Part shown: positions 14,112 to 15,692 of the stretch, in pieces | Position numbering within the stretch: position 1 is the first letter of the stretch | How the letters are laid out: every line of letters starts with the position of its first letter | NCBI GenBank assembly: GCA_002505325.1 | Contig: DAUV01000104.1 | Location: 8,060-23,751, forward strand | Direction: 5' to 3' | Length of the DNA: 15,692 bases | DNA from: Euryarchaeota archaeon UBA623 | GTDB taxonomy: Archaea > Thermoplasmatota > Poseidoniia > Poseidoniales > Thalassarchaeaceae | Program-made: the position numbers and the translations under genes | Notes under the pieces: generated by a model | What the model saw: the letters and a program-made list of their open reading frames with translations, nothing else | What the model was told of the DNA's origin: nothing | Databases searched by the model: none

Positions 14112-14135
14112 TCAGTCCACTTTGGCGAGCGCCAT

Positions 14136-14423
14136 ATGGGATTCAAGGCCAATGCACGTAAGAGGCGTGATGCAGCGTCAGCCGCCGCTGGCCCCCAAGA
14201 GAAGGAAGCCGGGGAATACGTAGGCGAAATAAAGTGCGACGTCGCAGGATGTGACAACTGGTCCGACAAGAAGATTGGCGGCCGCAAACTGGCCTTCGAC
14301 AGAGCAGTTGACGTTTGGGGAGAGTCGGGACTCACCAAGGATTCGAAGCGTGTCACAGTATGCAAGTCATGCTACAGGGCATGGAAGAAGGCAAAGAAGG
14401 ACGAGCCGACCGAGTGGACATAG
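14136..14423 (+). CDS. Small basic protein with a four-cysteine zinc-finger-like pattern (unrecognised family)
   Basis: I do not recognise this 95-residue protein. It starts with a basic stretch (FKANARKRRD), then an Ala/Glu linker, then IKCDVAGCDNWSDKKIGGRKL with Cys34 and Cys39. A second pair, Cys76 and Cys79 in VCKSCYRAWKKAKK, sits in a basic C-terminal helix. The CX4C...CX2C spacing with basic flanks suggests one structural zinc site and possible RNA or DNA binding. It starts 24 bp after the purA stop, so cotranscription with purA is likely. A 5-bp inverted repeat (TGGCG-AG-CGCCA, 14123-14134) ends one base before the ATG. The next gene begins about 20 bp after its stop. The presence of ordered cysteines and a clean start make it very likely to be a real gene. 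Confidence 0.72.
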   Translation: MGFKANARKRRDAASAAAGPQEKEAGEYVGEIKCDVAGCDNWSDKKIGGRKLAFDRAVDVWGESGLTKDSKRVTVCKSCYRAWKKAKKDEPTEWT

Positions 14424-14443
14424 TGGACAAATCAAGTGGTTTC

Positions 14444-15055
14444 ATGAGTATAGCTCGAAGAATTGGCCCGATTATGGGAGGACTCTTCTTATTCTGCTTC
14501 GGGCTTCCTTTCACTCTAGTCCCACTCATGATGTTCAGCACCGGCGAGTTCAGCCTCGAGGACCCAGTATTTTCTGTCTTCATGATTGCATTCTCGCTCC
14601 CATTCCTCTTGGCCGGACTGTCAATGAATATCATGGGACTGGGTGCTATTAGATGGGGCATCGTGGCTCCCGAGGACCCCTCCTCCGCTCCAAGACTCGG
14701 AAAGGTCGGACCCATGAGAATAGGAATCACCGAGCACCCATATCCTGAGTATAGGGGAGACTATGTTCGGCAGCCTGAAATTATCAATGGTAGGGACTGG
14801 TACAAGATGGGCGATAGCAATAATCGTCTGTATTATTACGCTGCAAACGAGGGAGGCAGGCCCGGATGGTCTATCGATGACAGACAAGATACCGGCGCTA
14901 GGGACTGGTTCAATGGGGGTTGGTTTTCCTCAACTGGATCGACAATTCCTTCGGGCCGTCGAAAGTGGAACGACCTCGATCCTTCATCATGGGTAGAAAT
15001 TGAAGTTCTCGAATCCGCTGAGAAGAAGAGTAATTGGTGGGAGAGAAAATCCTAG
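14444..15055 (+). CDS. Unrecognised two-helix membrane protein with a Trp/Tyr-rich tail
   Basis: A 203-residue protein of no family I recognise. Two hydrophobic helices (about 9-31 and 42-69) lie near the N-terminus, joined by a short acidic loop (STGEFSLEDP). The basic start (MSIARR) suggests both ends face the cytoplasm. The remaining ~130 residues are soluble and rich in Trp, Tyr, Gly and Asp, with loose repeats of the form GRDWY (117-120 region), GRPGW (138-142), ARDWFNGGWF (152-161) and RRKWNDLDPSSW (172-183). The frame is open back to 14315, overlapping the previous gene. The alternatives are ATG 14444 or GTG 14423, which would overlap the preceding TAG stop as TAGTG and add seven residues. 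It is probably cotranscribed with purA and the four-cysteine gene. Function unknown. Confidence 0.7.
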   Translation: MSIARRIGPIMGGLFLFCFGLPFTLVPLMMFSTGEFSLEDPVFSVFMIAFSLPFLLAGLSMNIMGLGAIRWGIVAPEDPSSAPRLGKVGPMRIGITEHPYPEYRGDYVRQPEIINGRDWYKMGDSNNRLYYYAANEGGRPGWSIDDRQDTGARDWFNGGWFSSTGSTIPSGRRKWNDLDPSSWVEIEVLESAEKKSNWWERKS

Positions 15056-15063
15056 GTTTCCTC

Positions 15064-15075
15064 TAAATTCTTAAT
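15064..15075 (+). promoter_or_regulatory. AT-rich TATA-like stretch ahead of the P5C dehydrogenase gene
   Basis: TAAATTCTTAAT in the 59-bp gap is the most AT-rich stretch nearby. Its second half lies about 42 nt from the ATG at 15115, giving a predicted leader of about 16 nt. I see no clear Shine-Dalgarno sequence. The preceding T-rich GTTTCCTCT may help end transcription of the upstream gene. Confidence 0.35.
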
Positions 15076-15114
15076 CGGAACAATGTTAGATGGAATCTCC
15101 GAGCGAGACTCATC

Positions 15115-15692
15115 ATGGCTCAACCAATCAATGAACCGATATTGGGCTATGCCCCCGGAAGTAGCGAGAAATCCGCCCTCATGGATGAGGTAGATAGGCA
15201 GATGTCAGAAGTTGTAGAGATACCCTGCATCATCAACGGCGAGGAGATTTACACAGGCACGACGACCACTCAGGTCATCCCGCACGACCACGGGCACATA
15301 CTCGCCAACGTCCACCTGGCGGGAAGGGAGGAGATGGAGGCTGCTTGCGCTGCCGCTGTCGACGCACAGCAGGCTTGGATCGAACTAGGGCTCGAGGGCC
15401 GCTGCGCGGTCTTCGAGCGATGCGCCGACCTCTTGGCAGGCGACTGGCGCATGAGAGTGAATGCCTCCACCATGCTGAACCAGTCGAAGACGGTGTTTCA
15501 GGCGGAGATAGACGCTGCCTGCGAACTCATTGACTTCTGGCGCTTCAACTGCCACTACGCACGCGGCTTCCACGACTACCTCCAGCCCCCGATATCTCCT
15601 AGCGGCGTCGAGAACTCCACTGAGATCCGTCCCCTTGAGGGATTCGTCCTAGCCATCACTCCATTCAACTTCACCAGTATAGCAGGAAACCT
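15115..15692 (+). CDS. pruA: 1-Pyrroline-5-carboxylate dehydrogenase, ALDH4A1 type (partial, 5' part)
   Basis: NAD-dependent aldehyde dehydrogenase that oxidises P5C/glutamate semialdehyde to glutamate, the second step of proline breakdown. Only the first 192 residues are in the window; the family is usually about 540. The frame is open to the window end. The match to the ALDH4A1 branch is specific: NEPILGYAPGS (6-16), IPCIINGEE (36-44), IPHDHGH (55-61), NQSKTVFQAEIDAACELIDF (122-141), and EGFVLAITPFNFTSIAGN (175-192), where PFNF holds the conserved ALDH asparagine. The catalytic Cys and Glu lie beyond the window. The ATG at 15115 gives the N-terminus seen in relatives. A proline dehydrogenase partner is not visible here. 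Related enzymes occur in mitochondria and some bacteria, so transfer into this lineage is possible. Confidence 0.9.
   Translation, partial: MAQPINEPILGYAPGSSEKSALMDEVDRQMSEVVEIPCIINGEEIYTGTTTTQVIPHDHGHILANVHLAGREEMEAACAAAVDAQQAWIELGLEGRCAVFERCADLLAGDWRMRVNASTMLNQSKTVFQAEIDAACELIDFWRFNCHYARGFHDYLQPPISPSGVENSTEIRPLEGFVLAITPFNFTSIAGN

Noticed and set aside
14315..14443. 43-residue extension of the two-helix membrane protein
   Set aside because: It overlaps most of the four-cysteine gene's C-terminal half; starts at 14423 or 14444 fit the spacing better.

Overview
This window looks like ordinary chromosomal DNA from an uncultured archaeon, most likely a marine Thermoplasmatota of the Candidatus Poseidoniales (Marine Group II) type. 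The archaeal assignment rests on ribosomal protein eL40, a UPF0147 protein, a membrane-anchored LonB protease, an archaeal-type AspRS, a TrmI-type tRNA methyltransferase, and TATA-like elements placed 25-30 nt ahead of likely transcription starts. The narrower placement is my inference from overall flavour (moderate GC, secreted cadherin-like surface protein, mixed metabolism); no 16S gene is present to confirm it. I see no rRNA, tRNA, CRISPR array, insertion sequence or phage gene. Coding density is very high. The longest non-coding stretches are the two divergent promoter regions at 2802-2911 and 12649-12764, and no gap exceeds about 120 bases.

Layout. Bases 39-2801 (minus strand) hold a tight three-gene run read right to left: trmI, a GtrA-like four-helix membrane protein, then aspS. 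A divergent promoter region separates it from a plus-strand run at 2912-11881. That run holds a 1048-residue surface protein, LonB, a drug:H+ antiporter-like MFS protein, an isoaspartyl peptidase/asparaginase, a UPF0147 protein and a class V PLP enzyme. The surface protein has a thioredoxin-like Omp28-type head, beta-sandwich repeats, one transmembrane helix and a proline-rich inner tail. A minus-strand pair (eL40, then a LysE/ArgO amino-acid exporter, joined by an ATGA overlap) converges on the PLP enzyme with a 6-bp tail-to-tail overlap. A second divergent promoter drives purA on the plus strand, followed closely by a 95-residue four-cysteine protein and an unrecognised two-helix membrane protein. 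The window ends inside an ALDH4A1-type 1-pyrroline-5-carboxylate dehydrogenase, cut off at residue 192.

How the genes might work together. Translation and tRNA functions (aspS, trmI, eL40) sit among amino-acid and nitrogen metabolism: asparaginase, PLP enzyme, LysE exporter, aspartate-consuming PurA and P5C dehydrogenase. The lonB-MFS-isoaspartyl peptidase run could be a protein-turnover group, but only the spacing supports this. The most distinctive signals are the surface protein architecture, a perfect 18-bp palindrome next to the lonB TATA box, and the two uncharacterised genes after purA. I did not find a clearly novel multi-gene system. Start codons for several genes were chosen downstream of the longest open frame, as explained in each entry; GTG starts are used for trmI, the UPF0147 gene and purA.
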